A DNA stretch of 64,000 nt from Ilumatobacter sp963746265 (GCA_963746265.1 CAVVAM010000012.1:509103-573102); one strand, 5' to 3'. Counted from the first letter of the stretch, positions 51,132 to 59,909 are shown. Made by a program: numbers and translations. The notes: a model not told the origin generated them from the sequence alone.

Positions 51132-51758
51132 TCACTTCTTCTTGCCACCGCGGTACGGACCACGGCGCCTCTTCTTGCGGGGAGCGCTGTCGGCGTCCGC
51201 GCCCTTCTTGAACGGAAACCCGAACGCATCGAGCAGTGCCTTGCCGTGCTCGTTCGTGGCCGCGGTCGTCACGATCGTGATATCCATGCCGCGCTGGTGG
51301 TCGACGGTGTCGACGTTGATCTCGGGGAACACGGTCTGGTCGTTGAGACCGAACGTGTAGTTGCCCCGGCCGTCCCAGGAGTGGGCCGGCAGACCGCGGA
51401 AGTCGCGGATACGGGGGATGGCCACCGACAGCAGACGGTCGTAGAACTCCCACATCCGATCACCGCGCAGCGTCACCTTGGTGCCGATGGCCTGGCCCTC
51501 ACGCAGCTTGAACCCGGCGATCGAGGTCTGGGCCTTGGTGACGATCGGCTTCTGACCGGCGATGAGGGTGAGTTCGTCGACGGCCTTCTCGAGCAACGAA
51601 GGCTGCTGGGTGGCCCGACCCACACCCATGTTGATCACGATCTTCTCGAGCTTCGGGATCTGCATCTCGTTCTCGATACCGAGGTCCTTGGCGAGCTGCG
51701 CCTTGATCGTGTTGTTGTACCGCGCCTTGAGTCGCGGTTGCGTTGCGGTGGCGCTCAT
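51132..51758 (-). CDS. rplE: 50S ribosomal protein L5
   Basis: A 208-residue L5 that binds 5S rRNA and contacts P-site tRNA. It has KLEKIVINMGVGRATQQPS, QKPIVTKAQTSIAGFKLREG, and FPEINVDTVDHQRGMDITIV. A basic tail of about 20 residues (RKKRRRGPYRGGKKK) extends beyond the usual end. Start ATG shares one base with the rplX stop. Confidence 0.97.
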   Translation of the reverse strand: MSATATQPRLKARYNNTIKAQLAKDLGIENEMQIPKLEKIVINMGVGRATQQPSLLEKAVDELTLIAGQKPIVTKAQTSIAGFKLREGQAIGTKVTLRGDRMWEFYDRLLSVAIPRIRDFRGLPAHSWDGRGNYTFGLNDQTVFPEINVDTVDHQRGMDITIVTTAATNEHGKALLDAFGFPFKKGADADSAPRKKRRRGPYRGGKKK

Positions 51759-52060
51759 CAGACTTCCTCACCACTTGGACGAGCGACGCGGATCTTGTCG
51801 CCCTTCTTGTTCTCGGCGTAGCCGAGCCGGACGGTCTTGCCCTTGTGCACGAACATGACGTTGGAGGCGTCGATCGGCATGTCCTTGTCGATGATGCCGG
51901 CCTGCTCGTTGGCACGTTGGGCTCGCTGATGCTTCGCCGCCGTGTTGACGCCGGTGACGATCACCCTGTTGGCCTTGGGGTAGACACGCTCGACGACGCC
52001 CTCTTTGCCCTTGTCCTTGCCCGTGATCACACGGACCGGATCTCCCTTGCGGAGTTTCAT
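51758..52060 (-). CDS. rplX: 50S ribosomal protein L24
   Basis: A 100-residue L24, an assembly initiator with a KOW motif (MKLRKGDPVRVITGKDKGKE) followed by VERVYPKANRVIVTGVNTAA and the DMPIDASNVMFV block. 15 bases after rplN. Confidence 0.97.
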   Translation of the reverse strand: MKLRKGDPVRVITGKDKGKEGVVERVYPKANRVIVTGVNTAAKHQRAQRANEQAGIIDKDMPIDASNVMFVHKGKTVRLGYAENKKGDKIRVARPSGEEV

Positions 52061-52075
52061 GTCAGATCACCCTCC

Positions 52076-52444
52076 TCAAATGACTTCCGGCGCGAGCGAC
52101 ACGATGCGCATGAACTTGCGGTCACGCAGCTCGCGGCCCACCGGGCCGAAGATGCGCGTGCCGCGCGGCGTCAGATCGTCCTTGATCAGCACGGCCGCGT
52201 TCTCGTCGAACCGGATGTAGCTGCCATCCGGACGACGCTTCTCTTTCTTGACCCGGACGACGACGCACTTGACCACGTCGCCCTTCTTCACTCCGGCACC
52301 CGGAATGGCATCCTTGACGGTCGCCACGAAGACGTCGCCGATCGAGGCGTAGCGGCGGCGTGTGCCACCGAGCACCTTGATGCAGAGGACTTCCTTGGCG
52401 CCGCTGTTGTCGGCGACCCGAAGTCGCGATTCTTGCTGAATCAT
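52076..52444 (-). CDS. rplN: 50S ribosomal protein L14
   Basis: A 122-residue L14 at the subunit interface: MIQQESRLRVADNSGAKEVL, CIKVLGGTRRRYASIGD, VKKGDVVKCVVVRVKKEKRR and FDENAAVLIKDDLTPRGTRI. Standard length, 7 bases after rpsQ. Confidence 0.98.
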   Translation of the reverse strand: MIQQESRLRVADNSGAKEVLCIKVLGGTRRRYASIGDVFVATVKDAIPGAGVKKGDVVKCVVVRVKKEKRRPDGSYIRFDENAAVLIKDDLTPRGTRIFGPVGRELRDRKFMRIVSLAPEVI

Positions 52445-52451
52445 CGGATGA

Positions 52452-52748
52452 TCACCGTGCCCGCTCGACGACGTCGACGAGACGCCAGCGCTTGCTCTTG
52501 CTCATCGGACGGGTCTCCATCACACGGACCCTGTCGCCGACACCGGCGTCGTTGGCCTCGTCGTGTGTGTAGAGCTTCTTGCTCTTCAGCACGAACTTGT
52601 TGTACTTGGCGTGGCGGACCCGGTCGGTGACGGTGACGACGATGGTCTTGTCCATACCGGCCGACGTGACGATGCCCTCACGAACCTTGCGTGCCGATCG
52701 GGCGCTCCCCTCGTCGGCTGTCGCCGTGGTGGTGTCTGTTTCACTCAT
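52452..52748 (-). CDS. rpsQ: 30S ribosomal protein S17
   Basis: A 98-residue S17. The core (RKVREGIVTSAGMDKTIVVT, KYNKFVLKSKKLYTHDEAND and RVMETRPMSKSKRWRLVDV) is typical. A Thr/Ala-rich N-terminal extension of about 18 residues precedes it, as in other actinobacteria. 7 bases after rpmC. Confidence 0.97.
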   Translation of the reverse strand: MSETDTTTATADEGSARSARKVREGIVTSAGMDKTIVVTVTDRVRHAKYNKFVLKSKKLYTHDEANDAGVGDRVRVMETRPMSKSKRWRLVDVVERAR

Positions 52749-52755
52749 TGCTCTC

Positions 52756-52971
52756 TCAGCTCTCTACTGCCTCGGCCGCGACGATCTCGCGCTCACGGAT
52801 GAGGGTGTTGATGCGTGCGATCTGTCGCCGGACCTTGCCGATCTCGGCGGTGTTCTCGAGTTGGCCGGTGGCGTTGCGGAAACGCAGGTTGAGCGCCTCG
52901 TGCTTCGTCTTGCGCAACTCGTCGACCAGCTCGCTCATGTCCATCTCGGCCAGCTTGTGCTTGCGTGCCAT
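52756..52971 (-). CDS. rpmC: 50S ribosomal protein L29
   Basis: A 71-residue L29 at the tunnel exit, where trigger factor and SRP dock. It has MSELVDELRKTKHEALNLRF, RNATGQLENTAEIGKVRRQI and ARINTLIRERE. ATG 52971 lies one base after the stop of a 28-codon ORF and behind GAAGGA. In most genomes rpmC follows rplP directly. Confidence 0.97.
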   Translation of the reverse strand: MARKHKLAEMDMSELVDELRKTKHEALNLRFRNATGQLENTAEIGKVRRQIARINTLIREREIVAAEAVES

Positions 52972-52972
52972 C

Positions 52973-53059
52973 TCAGATTCCTTCCTCAGGGCTGCGCCCC
53001 GGACCCATCGACGCTCGGCGCGTTGGCACCCCGTCGATCGTCACTGCGATCCCGTGCAT
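52973..53059 (-). CDS. hypothetical 28-residue peptide between rplP and rpmC
   Basis: A 29-codon frame (with stop) fills the 89-base rplP-rpmC gap. It is separated by one base from the rplP stop and by one base from the rpmC start, so both junctions read ATCTGAGATG. The peptide starts MHGIAVTIDG and ends SPEEGI; L16 upstream ends REEMI. GAGGAG lies 10 bases before its ATG and GAAGGA lies 7 bases before rpmC. No known family was recognised. Real micro-protein or junction duplication cannot be decided from one sequence. Confidence 0.42.
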   Translation of the reverse strand: MHGIAVTIDGVPTRRASMGPGRSPEEGI

Positions 53060-53060
53060 C

Positions 53061-53477
53061 TCAGATCATCTCCTCGCGCGTGATCACACGTGCCTTGATC
53101 GGGAGCTTCTGGATCGCCTTGTTCATGGCCTCCTTGGCCATCTCCTCGTCCGGGTAGGACAGCTCGAACAGCACGCGACCCGGGCGAACCACGGCGACCC
53201 AGAACTCGGGGTTGCCCTTGCCCGAACCCATACGGGTCTCGGCCGGCTTCTTGGTGACGGGCTTGTCCGGGAAGATGTTGATCCAGACCTTGCCGCCGCG
53301 ACGGATCGACCGGGTCATGGCGATACGGGCGGCCTCGATCTGGCGGGCGGTCAACCAGCCGGGCTCGAGGGCCTGGATCCCGTACTCACCGAAGTGCAGT
53401 TCGGTGCCGGCTTTCGCCGTCCCTTTCGTCCGTCCTCGATGGTGTTTGCGGTGTGCGACTTTGCGGGGCATCAACAT
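53061..53477 (-). CDS. rplP: 50S ribosomal protein L16
   Basis: A 138-residue L16 near the A site. It starts MLMPRKVAHRKHHRGRTKG at ATG 53477 with GAGG upstream (the frame is open to 53495 but would overlap rpsC). It has FGEYGIQALEPGWLTARQIE, RSIRRGGKVWINIFPDKPVT and the conserved ETRMGSGKGNPEFWVAVV. Confidence 0.98.
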   Translation of the reverse strand: MLMPRKVAHRKHHRGRTKGTAKAGTELHFGEYGIQALEPGWLTARQIEAARIAMTRSIRRGGKVWINIFPDKPVTKKPAETRMGSGKGNPEFWVAVVRPGRVLFELSYPDEEMAKEAMNKAIQKLPIKARVITREEMI

Positions 53478-53487
53478 GATGGAGTCC

Positions 53488-54348
53488 TCACTCACCCTCG
53501 CCGGTCTGACGGGCGATGGTCTCTTCCTCGTCGAGCAACTTCTCGAGCTCCGGGTCGGCGTCCTTGATCAGCGGCTGCGTCTCGGGCTCGGGAGCCACCT
53601 GGCGCTGACGGGCAGCCGACGACACGACCTTGCGAGGGCCGTCGTCGGCGGTCTGACCCGACGTCTCGCCGACGGCCATCGCCGCTTCGCGAGCGATCTT
53701 GTCTTCGTTGGCGGCCTTGTACGGCAGGATGTCGCCCTTGTACAGCCACACCTTCACACCGACACGACCGTTGGCGGTCTTGGCCTCACGGAACCCGTAG
53801 TCGATGTCGGCGCGCAACGTGTGCAACGGCACACGGCCTTCGCGGTACCACTCGGTGCGGCTCATCTCGGCTCCGCCGAGGCGGCCCGAACACTGCACAC
53901 GGATCCCGAGCGCCCCGGCGCGCTGGGCGTTCTGCACCGCCCGCTTCATGGCACGGCGGAACGCGATGCGGTTGGCGAGCTGGTCGGCGACACCCTGGGC
54001 GATCAGTGCGGCATCGAGCTCGGGCGTCTTGATCTCGACGATGTTGAGCTGGATCTTCTGGTTGCCGGTGATGTCGGTGATCATCTGGCGCAGCTCGTCG
54101 GCCTGGGCGCCGCGGCGACCGATGACGATGCCGGGACGCGCAGTGTGCACGTCGACCCGAAGTTTGTCGCGCGTCCGCTCGATCTCGATCCGGCTGATCG
54201 CAGCCGACTCGAGCCGTTTCATGATCGCGTCGCGGATCTTCCAGTCCTCGGTGAGGTACTGCTTGTACTCGCGCTCGGAGAACCAACGGCTCTTCCACTC
54301 GGTGCTCACGCCGAGGCGGAAGCCGTACGGGTTGATCTTCTGACCCAT
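53488..54348 (-). CDS. rpsC: 30S ribosomal protein S3
   Basis: A 286-residue S3 at the mRNA entry tunnel. The KH domain contains GIVIGRRGAQADELRQMI, and the C-terminal domain has AGALGIRVQCSGRLGGAEMS, REGRVPLHTLRADIDYG and VGVKVWLYKGDI. A polar, Glu-rich tail of about 65 residues follows, typical of actinobacterial S3. Start ATG shares one base with the rplV stop. Confidence 0.98.
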   Translation of the reverse strand: MGQKINPYGFRLGVSTEWKSRWFSEREYKQYLTEDWKIRDAIMKRLESAAISRIEIERTRDKLRVDVHTARPGIVIGRRGAQADELRQMITDITGNQKIQLNIVEIKTPELDAALIAQGVADQLANRIAFRRAMKRAVQNAQRAGALGIRVQCSGRLGGAEMSRTEWYREGRVPLHTLRADIDYGFREAKTANGRVGVKVWLYKGDILPYKAANEDKIAREAAMAVGETSGQTADDGPRKVVSSAARQRQVAPEPETQPLIKDADPELEKLLDEEETIARQTGEGE

Positions 54349-55297
54349 CAGTTGTTCTCCGAATCATCGGTTTGGTCGGACGCTGCGCCCGGCTTGGCGA
54401 AGCCCGCGGCTTCGGCGTTCTCGTCGGTGTCGAACCAGACCTCGGCCTTGGTGACCTTGTAGTACCGGCTGTCGGGGGTGTGGTAGAGCATCGAATCGCG
54501 GTTGCCCTTGATCGGATGTGTGGCGGGCCCGTTGCCGTCCTCGTCCGGGAGGACCGATCCGGCGAACTCACCGGCCTCGAACTCACCGTCTCGAGCATCC
54601 GAACTCGCGTCGGCTTCGCTTCCGCGGCTCCCGGCGTCCGGCTCGTCGCCGGCGCCTTCGTCGTCGGTGTCGACCGCATCCGAGACATCCGCGGGGCCCT
54701 CGGCCTCGCCAGGGGCGTCCACGACGTCGTCGGCGGTCTCGGCGGCGAGATCCTCTGCCTCTTCGTCGGCTTCGATGGCATCGACGTCGGCCTTGGCGGC
54801 TTCGGCGCGCTTGCGGCTGCGCTCGACGCGGGCACGGCGACTGGCAGCAGCGCCCGCGCCGGCGCCCTCGGAGCGGGCCTGCAGGACCTCGAGTCGGTCG
54901 TCGCTCATACGGGCGACGACGATCGTGATGTGGCAGGTGCGCTTGCGGATACGTGTCGCGCGGCCACGGGCACGTGGCCGGAAGCGACGCAGTGTCGGAC
55001 CCTCGTCGGCGAAGCACGCGAGCACGAACAGCTCGTCGGGATCGGCGATGTACGAACCCGTGTTGTCGGGGTTGCTCGCATTGGCGACGGCGCTCGCGAG
55101 CACCTTGCGGATGTCGTGCGCGATCGCTCGCTCGGTGAACTGCAGCACCTGGTCGGCGCGCTGCACGTCGAGACCGCGGATCAGGTCGAGTACGACCCGC
55201 GCCTTGTAGGCCGACGACCGCACGTACTTGGCGGTGGCCTTCGTACCGGGGCGCTCACCGACGGCGGTGGCGCCTTCGTTCAACTTCGGACCGCGCA

Positions 55298-55298
<1 letters not shown>
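54348..55298 (-). CDS. rplV: 50S ribosomal protein L22 with acidic linker and C-terminal sunset-like module
   Basis: A 316-residue protein whose first ~140 residues are L22 (ATAKYVRSSAYKARVVLDLI, VLASAVANASNPDNTGSY, and the tunnel loop FRPRARGRATRIRKRTCHIT). Normal L22 is 110-130 residues. A basic then strongly acidic linker (about 145-260, rich in Asp, Glu, Ala) follows. The protein ends with a compact module: HPIKGNRDSMLYHTPDSRYY and KAEVWFDTDENAEAAGF. That module resembles the small actinobacterial domain called the sunset domain. L22 lines the exit tunnel, and its C-terminus is at the subunit surface, so the module would sit outside. Shares bases with rpsS and rpsC at both ends. Confidence 0.95.
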
Positions 55299-55576
<278 letters not shown>

Positions 55577-55604
55577 GGCTTCTTCTCCGGAACTCTCTCT
55601 GGCC

Positions 55605-56441
55605 TCAGCGGCGGCCGCGGCCTGAGCGGCGACGACGGACGATCATCTTCTGACTTGGCTTCTTCTTCGAACGGGTGCGGCCCTCGGGCTTACCCCATGG
55701 CGACACGGCCGGTCGGCCACCGGAGGTGCGACCCTCGCCACCACCGAGCGGGTGGTCGACGGGATTCATGGCGACACCGCGGGTCTGCGGCTTGACGCCC
55801 TTCCAACGGTTGCGGCCGGCCTTGCCGATCTTGACGAGCTCGTGCTCGGAATTGCCGACCTCGCCGACCGTGGCGCGACAGTCGATCGGCACGCGGCGCA
55901 TCTCGGTCGAGGGCATGCGCAGCGTGGCGTGATCGCCCTCTTTGGCGACGAGCTGCACCGCAATACCGGCCGAACGGCCGATCTTGCCGCCCTGGCCGGG
56001 GCGCAGCTCGACGTTGTGAATCGTCGTACCGACCGGGATGTAGCGCAGCGGCATGGCGTTGCCCGGCCTGATGTCGGCGCCGTGGCCGCTCTCGACCACG
56101 TCGCCCACGCCGAGCCCGCGGGGTGCCAGGATGTAGGCCTTCTCGCCGTCGGCGTAATGGAGGAGTGCGATGCGACAGGTGCGATTGGGGTCGTACTCGA
56201 TGGCGGCGACCTTGGCGGTCACGCCGTCCTTCACCCGCTTGAAGTCGACGATGCGGTAACGCTGCTTGTGGCCGCCACCGCGATGTCGAGACGTCTTGCG
56301 GCCGTAGGTGTTGCGGCCACCGGTCTTCGACTTCGGGGCGAGCAGTGCCTTCTCCGGCGTCGTCTTGGTGACCTCGGTGAAGTCGGACGACGTCTGGAAG
56401 CGACGGGCGGGGCTGGTTGGTTTACGGGAACGAATCGCCAT
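55605..56441 (-). CDS. rplB: 50S ribosomal protein L2
   Basis: A 278-residue L2 needed for peptidyl transfer and subunit joining. It has GRNTYGRKTSRHRGGGHKQR, RIALLHYADGEKAYILAPRG, GNAMPLRYIPVGTTIHNVEL and the conserved histidine segment GVAMNPVDHPLGGGEGRTSG. C-terminus ends in basic residues. 11 bases after rplW. Confidence 0.99.
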   Translation of the reverse strand: MAIRSRKPTSPARRFQTSSDFTEVTKTTPEKALLAPKSKTGGRNTYGRKTSRHRGGGHKQRYRIVDFKRVKDGVTAKVAAIEYDPNRTCRIALLHYADGEKAYILAPRGLGVGDVVESGHGADIRPGNAMPLRYIPVGTTIHNVELRPGQGGKIGRSAGIAVQLVAKEGDHATLRMPSTEMRRVPIDCRATVGEVGNSEHELVKIGKAGRNRWKGVKPQTRGVAMNPVDHPLGGGEGRTSGGRPAVSPWGKPEGRTRSKKKPSQKMIVRRRRSGRGRR

Positions 56442-56452
56442 GATGCTCTTCC

Positions 56453-56740
56453 TCAGTTCTCGAACAGCGGGATCTCGCCCGCTGCCAGCGTGACGATGGC
56501 GCGCTTGGTGTTCGGCTTCGAACCGGTGCGATTCGTGCCACGGACTCGGGTGGTCTTGCCCTTGCGGTTGAGCGTGTTCACTTTGAGCACCTCGACACCC
56601 CAGATCGCCTCGACGGCGTCACGGATCTCGGGCTTGCTCGCGCTCGGGTGCACCTTGAACGTGTAGACACCGGCCTCCATGAGCTCGTAGCTCTTCTCGG
56701 AGACGACCGGCGCCACGATGATGTCGCGGGGATCCTTCAT
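56453..56740 (-). CDS. rplW: 50S ribosomal protein L23
   Basis: A 95-residue L23 at the exit site, the docking point of trigger factor and SRP. It has DIIVAPVVSEKSYELMEAGV, YTFKVHPSASKPEIRDAVEA and VLKVNTLNRKGKTTRVRGT. The ATG at 56740 overlaps the rplD stop by 4 bp. Confidence 0.98.
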   Translation of the reverse strand: MKDPRDIIVAPVVSEKSYELMEAGVYTFKVHPSASKPEIRDAVEAIWGVEVLKVNTLNRKGKTTRVRGTNRTGSKPNTKRAIVTLAAGEIPLFEN

Positions 56741-57582
56741 GACTCTTCGCTTTCCTCGTCGTCATCGGACGTCAGATCCTCGACGAGCTCGGTGACCTCG
56801 TCGACGGCTGCTTCGACGACGTCGACGACCTTCTCGGCAGTGGACGACACCACCTCGGCGACGCTCTCGACGGCCGATTCGGCGACGTCCGCAGCCTGTG
56901 ATGCCGCGGCCGACGTCGCATCGGCCACCCGATCCACCGCCGAGCGGGCACCGTTGCGCCGACCGGGACGATCCGACGCGGACGGCAGGACCGACTCGGT
57001 GAACACGATGTACTCGTTGCAGAGCACGTCGTACGCGTTCAGCTCGTCCGGTGTGATCAACTGCACCTGCGGTAGGTTGCGGAAACTCAGCGCGGCGACG
57101 ACGTCACCGCGGTCGACGACGACGAGCGCCTTGCCCTCGATGCCGAGATCGGCGAGCGCAGCCTTCGCCGACTTGGTGCTCGGCGAGTCCCAGCCCCACG
57201 AGTCGACGACGACGATCTTGTTCTCGCCGGCACGATCGGACAGAGCCGACCGCAACGCCAGCCCGATCATCTTCTTCGGGGTCTTCTGACCGTACTTGCG
57301 GGGCTTGGGGCCGAGGGCCACACCACCGCCGCTGAACTGCGGCGATCGAATCGAGCCCTGGCGCGCGTTGCCCGTGCCCTTCTGGCGATACGGCTTCGCG
57401 CCGCCACCGCGGACCTCGCTGCGGGTCTTGGTGCTCTGTGTGCCGGCGCGTCGGGCGGCGAGCTGTGCGGTGACGACCTGATGCATGACGGGCACGTTCG
57501 GCTCGATGCCGAACATCGCGTCATCGAGGTCGACCTTGCCGGTGTCCTTGCCGGCGGCGTTCTTGAGGGTGATCTGCGACAT
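56737..57582 (-). CDS. rplD: 50S ribosomal protein L4 with acidic C-terminal extension
   Basis: A 281-residue L4; the core (about 205 residues) includes MHQVVTAQLAARRAGTQSTK, the tunnel loop TRSEVRGGGAKPYRQKGTGN and ARQGSIRSPQFSGGGVALGP. After the domain end (VFTESVLPSASD) there are about 75 extra residues, alternating Ala/Val with Asp/Glu and ending DDDEESEES. The tail looks like an amphipathic, negatively charged helix. L4 controls the S10 operon in E. coli; regulation here is unknown. Confidence 0.96.
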   Translation of the reverse strand: MSQITLKNAAGKDTGKVDLDDAMFGIEPNVPVMHQVVTAQLAARRAGTQSTKTRSEVRGGGAKPYRQKGTGNARQGSIRSPQFSGGGVALGPKPRKYGQKTPKKMIGLALRSALSDRAGENKIVVVDSWGWDSPSTKSAKAALADLGIEGKALVVVDRGDVVAALSFRNLPQVQLITPDELNAYDVLCNEYIVFTESVLPSASDRPGRRNGARSAVDRVADATSAAASQAADVAESAVESVAEVVSSTAEKVVDVVEAAVDEVTELVEDLTSDDDEESEES

Positions 57583-57587
57583 GGTGG

Positions 57588-58235
57588 TCAGGCTCCCTTC
57601 ACAGCGGACTTGACGGCATTGCGGACCGAGACGACACCACCGTTGGGCCCGGGGACCGAACCCTTGATGAGCAACACGTTGCGCTCGGGGTCGGAGTCGA
57701 CGACTTCGAGGTTGAGCGTGGTGACCTGCTCGTGGCCCATGTGGCCGGCCATCCGCTGCCCTTTGAAGACACGACCGGGGAACGAACAGGCGCCGATCGA
57801 ACCCGGCATCCGGTGCGTCCGGTGGACGCCGTGGCCCTCGCCCATGCCGCGGAAGTTGTGCCGCTTCATGACACCCGCGAAGCCCTTGCCACGGCTCGTG
57901 CCGGTCACGTCGACCCGAGCGCCGGCCGCGATCGACTCGACCGTGATCTCCTGGCCGACTTCGAAACCGTCGACCGAGTCGAGGCGCAGTTCGACGAGTC
58001 GCTTGCCCGGCTGGACGCCGGCCTTCTCGAAGTGGCCGGCGGCCGGCTTGTTGAGCTTCTTCGCGTCGCGGTGCCCGTAGGTCACCTGCAACGCGGTGTA
58101 TCCGTCACGCTCGTTGGTCTTGATCTGCACGACGCGCATGGGCTCGACACGGAGCACCGTGACGGGCACGACCTTGTCGTCGACCCACTTCTGCGTCATC
58201 CCGACCTTCTCGCCGAGAATCACTGTCTGTGCCAT
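57588..58235 (-). CDS. rplC: 50S ribosomal protein L3
   Basis: A 215-residue L3, an assembly initiator close to the peptidyl transferase centre. It has AQTVILGEKVGMTQKWVDD, VDVTGTSRGKGFAGVMKRH, FRGMGEGHGVHRTHRMPGSI and ACSFPGRVFKGQRMAGHMG. First gene of the main r-protein run. AAGGA lies 8 bases before the ATG. Its own promoter (58464-58492) and structured leader precede it, because rpsJ is not adjacent. Confidence 0.98.
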   Translation of the reverse strand: MAQTVILGEKVGMTQKWVDDKVVPVTVLRVEPMRVVQIKTNERDGYTALQVTYGHRDAKKLNKPAAGHFEKAGVQPGKRLVELRLDSVDGFEVGQEITVESIAAGARVDVTGTSRGKGFAGVMKRHNFRGMGEGHGVHRTHRMPGSIGACSFPGRVFKGQRMAGHMGHEQVTTLNLEVVDSDPERNVLLIKGSVPGPNGGVVSVRNAVKSAVKGA

Positions 58236-58312
58236 TGCGGCTGTCCTTGCTGTTGATCGAGCCCGAACGGGCTATCCACTGCTGAGTGCTGACCGGTGAT
58301 TTCTCACGCAAA

Positions 58313-58342
58313 TGCTCCGCAGCCGGTACGGCGCGCGGAGCA
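58313..58342 (-). promoter_or_regulatory. long hairpin in the rplC leader
   Basis: Outer arms TGCTCCGC (58313-58320) and GCGGAGCA (58335-58342) and inner arms GCCG/CGGC around a GTA loop give a stem of about 12 pairs with a small bulge. It lies in the middle of the predicted 220-nt leader and is a candidate r-protein control site. Confidence 0.5.
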
Positions 58343-58434
58343 CTCGGTCACGTTGTTGCCGTGAGGTCCCTGCCGGCGAGTCGGAACTCGACCGGATCAG
58401 GCTCACACGGACATCGATTGCGAATATGAACCGG

Positions 58435-58450
58435 CCCGAGAGACCTCGGG
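58435..58450 (-). promoter_or_regulatory. 5'-proximal hairpin of the rplC leader
   Basis: CCCGAG and CTCGGG pair around a 4-base loop within the first 25 bases of the predicted transcript. Together with the hairpin at 58313-58342 and a small GCCC/GGGC stem at 58261-58272 it makes a three-stem leader. Confidence 0.42.
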
Positions 58451-58463
58451 ACACGGCCAGGAA

Positions 58464-58492
58464 ATGCTATCGGTGACACACACCCGCAACAA
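58464..58492 (-). promoter_or_regulatory. promoter of the rplC-rplD-rplW... operon
   Basis: On the minus strand TTGTTG (58492-58487) and TAGCAT (58469-58464) are separated by 17 bases, within CCGATAGCATT, the same 11-base core as at the infA promoter. Predicted start near 58457 gives a leader of about 220 nt. The remaining sequence 58493-58667 holds only a hairpin (58576-58594). Confidence 0.7.
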
Positions 58493-58575
58493 CCAGCCGG
58501 CGATCTCGGCCGCGGTCACCGATCTGACGACGAGTGGTGCTTCTGACGGCGAGTTCCGCGGTGGCGACCGGGGGA

Positions 58576-58594
58576 CGTCGCGGCGTGCGCGACG
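58576..58594 (-). terminator. hairpin downstream of htrA
   Basis: CGTCGCG and CGCGACG form a 7-bp stem with a 5-base loop, about 75 bases beyond the htrA stop. Likely a terminator that separates htrA from the rplC promoter. No U tract. Confidence 0.5.
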
Positions 58595-58667
58595 CTCCGG
58601 CCGTGGGCCTCGCGACCGCATCGTTGCAGCCGATCGCTGTCGCACGGCACGGGCCGTCCTGGCGGCG

Positions 58668-59909
58668 CTACGTCTCGGGGCGGTCCGTCAGCACCACGGT
58701 GACGGAGATCACCTCGCTGCCGCGCAGGATCTGGATCTCCAACTCGTCTCCCGGTTCCTGATCGCGAACGGCCGCCACGAGGCCGGCGCCGCCGTCGATC
58801 GCCCTGCCTTCCACGGCGATCACGATGTCTCCCGCCTGGAGGCCGGCTGCGGCCGCAGGCGTGTCCTCCTCGACTTGGGCGATGACCGCACCCTGACCGC
58901 CGTCGCGGCGATCGTCGAGGCCCACGCCGAGGTAGCCCTCGTCGCGGACCTCCCCCTCGGCCTGCTCGCGTAGCGATTCGATGATCGGCAGCGCCTCGCC
59001 GACGGAGATCGCGAATCCGATGTTGGTGGCCGCGACCGTCGCGTCGCCTCGGGCCACGGCCGTGTTGATCCCGACCACCTCGCCCAACGCATTGACGAGC
59101 GGGCCGCCCGAGTTCCCCGACGAGATCGCAGCGTCGGTCTGGACGAGACCGTCGAGCGCTCCGCTCGAGGTGACGATCGTGCGGTCGATCGCCGACACGA
59201 TGCCCTGCGTGACCGATGGGGCACCGTCGAGATCGAGCGCGAACCCGATCGCGACCACGTCGTCACCGATGCGCATCGAGTCCGGGTCGGCGAAGGTGGC
59301 CGGCACGAACTCGTCCCCCGCGATTCGCAGGAGTGCCAGATCGTTGCCGGCATCTGCAGCGAGCAGCGTTGCCGAGCGGGGTTCCGTCTCACCGGAGAGC
59401 CGAACCCGAATCTCGGTGGCGTCTTCGACGACGTGTGCGTTCGTGAGGATCTCTCCGTCGGACGTGGTGATGACGCCCGTCCCGATGGAACCGCCGGGGC
59501 CGAGCGGGCCTGCCACGTCGGCACTGATCGTCACGACCGACGGCGCCACGAAGTCGGCAACGGCGGCGACGTCGATCTCGGGCAGCGCATCGGTGCGTGC
59601 CGCTCCGATGTCGAGCGCCACGTCCGACGCCCGCTGCGGAGGGCTCGGGTCCGGATCCAGTCGGCTCTGGACGACCGCCCCGACGGCGCCGGCGCCGACC
59701 ATTGCTACGACCATGGCGAGACCGAGTGCGACCCTTCGGGCCCAGCGACGGTCGGACTTCGGGTCGGGTGCTGGTGGGAACGGCGCGGCCGGCGGAGGCG
59801 GACCGACTGCTTGCCGCCGGTCGTGGGGCGACAGCTCGATCGTGGTCGGCGCCGCCCAGGCCGACGGTTCCGACCATCCGGGTCGATCGGGGGAAGGTAG
59901 CGACGTCAT
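58668..59909 (-). CDS. HtrA/DegP-like membrane-anchored serine protease with PDZ domain
   Basis: A 413-residue protease. A Pro-rich cytosolic N-terminus (GPPPPAAPFPPAPDPK) is followed by one transmembrane helix (ALGLAMVVAMVGAGAVGAVV). The trypsin-like domain has the catalytic His in LTNAHVVED, Asp in AGNDLALLRI and Ser in SSGNSGGPLV, and residues about 320-413 form a PDZ domain (GYLGVGLDD, AGLQAGDIVIAVEG). It would degrade or process misfolded proteins outside the membrane. The ATG at 59909 is chosen over an upstream in-frame start at 59951. It lies between rpsJ and rplC, where no protease is expected, flanked by hairpins on both sides. Confidence 0.93.
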   Translation of the reverse strand: MTSLPSPDRPGWSEPSAWAAPTTIELSPHDRRQAVGPPPPAAPFPPAPDPKSDRRWARRVALGLAMVVAMVGAGAVGAVVQSRLDPDPSPPQRASDVALDIGAARTDALPEIDVAAVADFVAPSVVTISADVAGPLGPGGSIGTGVITTSDGEILTNAHVVEDATEIRVRLSGETEPRSATLLAADAGNDLALLRIAGDEFVPATFADPDSMRIGDDVVAIGFALDLDGAPSVTQGIVSAIDRTIVTSSGALDGLVQTDAAISSGNSGGPLVNALGEVVGINTAVARGDATVAATNIGFAISVGEALPIIESLREQAEGEVRDEGYLGVGLDDRRDGGQGAVIAQVEEDTPAAAAGLQAGDIVIAVEGRAIDGGAGLVAAVRDQEPGDELEIQILRGSEVISVTVVLTDRPET

